From NCBI RefSeq assembly GCF_047238305.1, contig NZ_JBDFMO010000001.1, positions 1,612,001-1,676,000 on the forward strand: DNA of 64,000 nt, in the 5' to 3' direction. This document shows, one piece after another, positions 63,908 to 64,000 of the stretch (within the stretch, counting starts at the first letter, position 1; each line of letters starts with the position of its first letter). Under the pieces are notes generated by a model. The model was not told where the DNA came from. It saw only the letters and a program-made list of their open reading frames with translations, and searched no databases. This DNA is from Ferdinandcohnia sp047238305 (GTDB lineage: Bacteria; Bacillota; Bacilli; Bacillales; Bacillaceae_L). The position numbers and the translations under genes are program-made.

Positions 63908-64000
63908 TCAAACAGCAGCACAGATACTAGGCATTTTACAAGTTGGTCATGAGGGTATTCATTATTTAGAAGATTGCATCCAGCGTGGTGAGCTAAGTCT
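63900..64000 (+). CDS. Start of an unidentified gene, cut by the window end
   Basis: ATG 63900 lies behind AAGGGAG and opens a frame that continues to the window edge. The visible 33 residues read MDNQTAAQILGILQVGHEGIHY and then LEDCIQRGELSL. They do not identify a family. The eight-base overlap with the RmlC-like gene shows translational coupling, so it belongs to the same pathway. Confidence 0.7.
   Translation, partial: MDNQTAAQILGILQVGHEGIHYLEDCIQRGELS

Noticed and set aside
1..64000. CRISPR array, tRNA/rRNA genes or prophage
   Set aside because: No spaced short repeats, no cloverleaf or rRNA segments and no phage structural genes were seen.

Overview
The window comes from a low-GC Gram-positive endospore-former relative, most likely family Bacillaceae (Bacillus, Neobacillus or Mesobacillus type). 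The evidence is gene order rather than a database match: yvyE-degS-degU, then comFA/comFB/comFC, then yvyF-flgM-flgN-flgK-flgL-yviE-fliW-csrA-hag, with a TagO-type gene and an LCP gene nearby, follows the Bacillus subtilis degS-hag neighbourhood. Ribosome binding sites are strong GGAGG types, TTG and GTG starts are common, and sigma-D and extended -10 promoters are visible.

Layout. 1-13.4 kb is a cell-surface polysaccharide locus: the end of an RmlB-type dehydratase, a dTDP-3-amino-3,6-dideoxyhexose set (FdtA/QdtA-like isomerase, acetyltransferase, aminotransferase), flippase, polymerase, phosphoglycosyl transferase, TagA/WecG transferase, several glycosyltransferases and ManC. 13.4-16.5 kb holds a structured non-coding stretch, galU and a decayed IS1182-type element. 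16.5-20.7 kb carries a GDPD-type phosphodiesterase, an LtaS-like sulfatase-fold enzyme and an LCP protein. 21-28.2 kb is a second polysaccharide cluster ending in the complete rmlACBD operon. 28.4-31.3 kb encodes a secreted glucosaminidase with six 111-residue-class repeats. 31.6-33.8 kb has two convergent TagO-like paralogues. 33.9-36.8 kb is yvyE-degS-degU. 36.8-40.7 kb is a two-gene cassette of unknown function bracketed by two copies of the degU 3' end. 40.8-43.8 kb is a SipW signal peptidase with two likely exported substrates. 44-47.3 kb has a chemoreceptor, a DegV protein and a small membrane protein. 47.4-50.8 kb is comF with a class D sortase inserted. 50.8-57.9 kb is the late flagellar operon and flagellin. 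58-64 kb is a sugar-modification cluster, probably for the flagellar filament.

How it works together. Three cell-envelope themes share the undecaprenyl-phosphate carrier (TagO paralogues, phosphoglycosyl transferase, TagA) and nucleotide sugars (UDP-glucose, dTDP-rhamnose, dTDP-amino sugar, GDP-mannose, CDP-glucose), with LCP and LtaS-like enzymes finishing wall polymers. DegS/DegU, SipW/TasA-like proteins, flagella and competence are the lifestyle-switching functions that cluster here in Bacillus.

Main discoveries. (1) The flagellin gene is split into three exons by two ORF-less group I introns (281 and 362 nt) with recognisable P, R and S core elements. Removing them restores a normal 382-residue flagellin. 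(2) The hag leader contains a near-perfect CsrA site in a hairpin loop, so flagellin is probably controlled by FliW/CsrA as well as needing two splicing events. (3) A two-gene cassette (zinc-ribbon/glycine-rich membrane protein plus a helical/beta-helix protein) lies between two diverged copies of the degU C-terminal codons and terminator, which marks it as an acquired, apparently uncharacterised system. No tRNA, rRNA, CRISPR array or prophage was seen.
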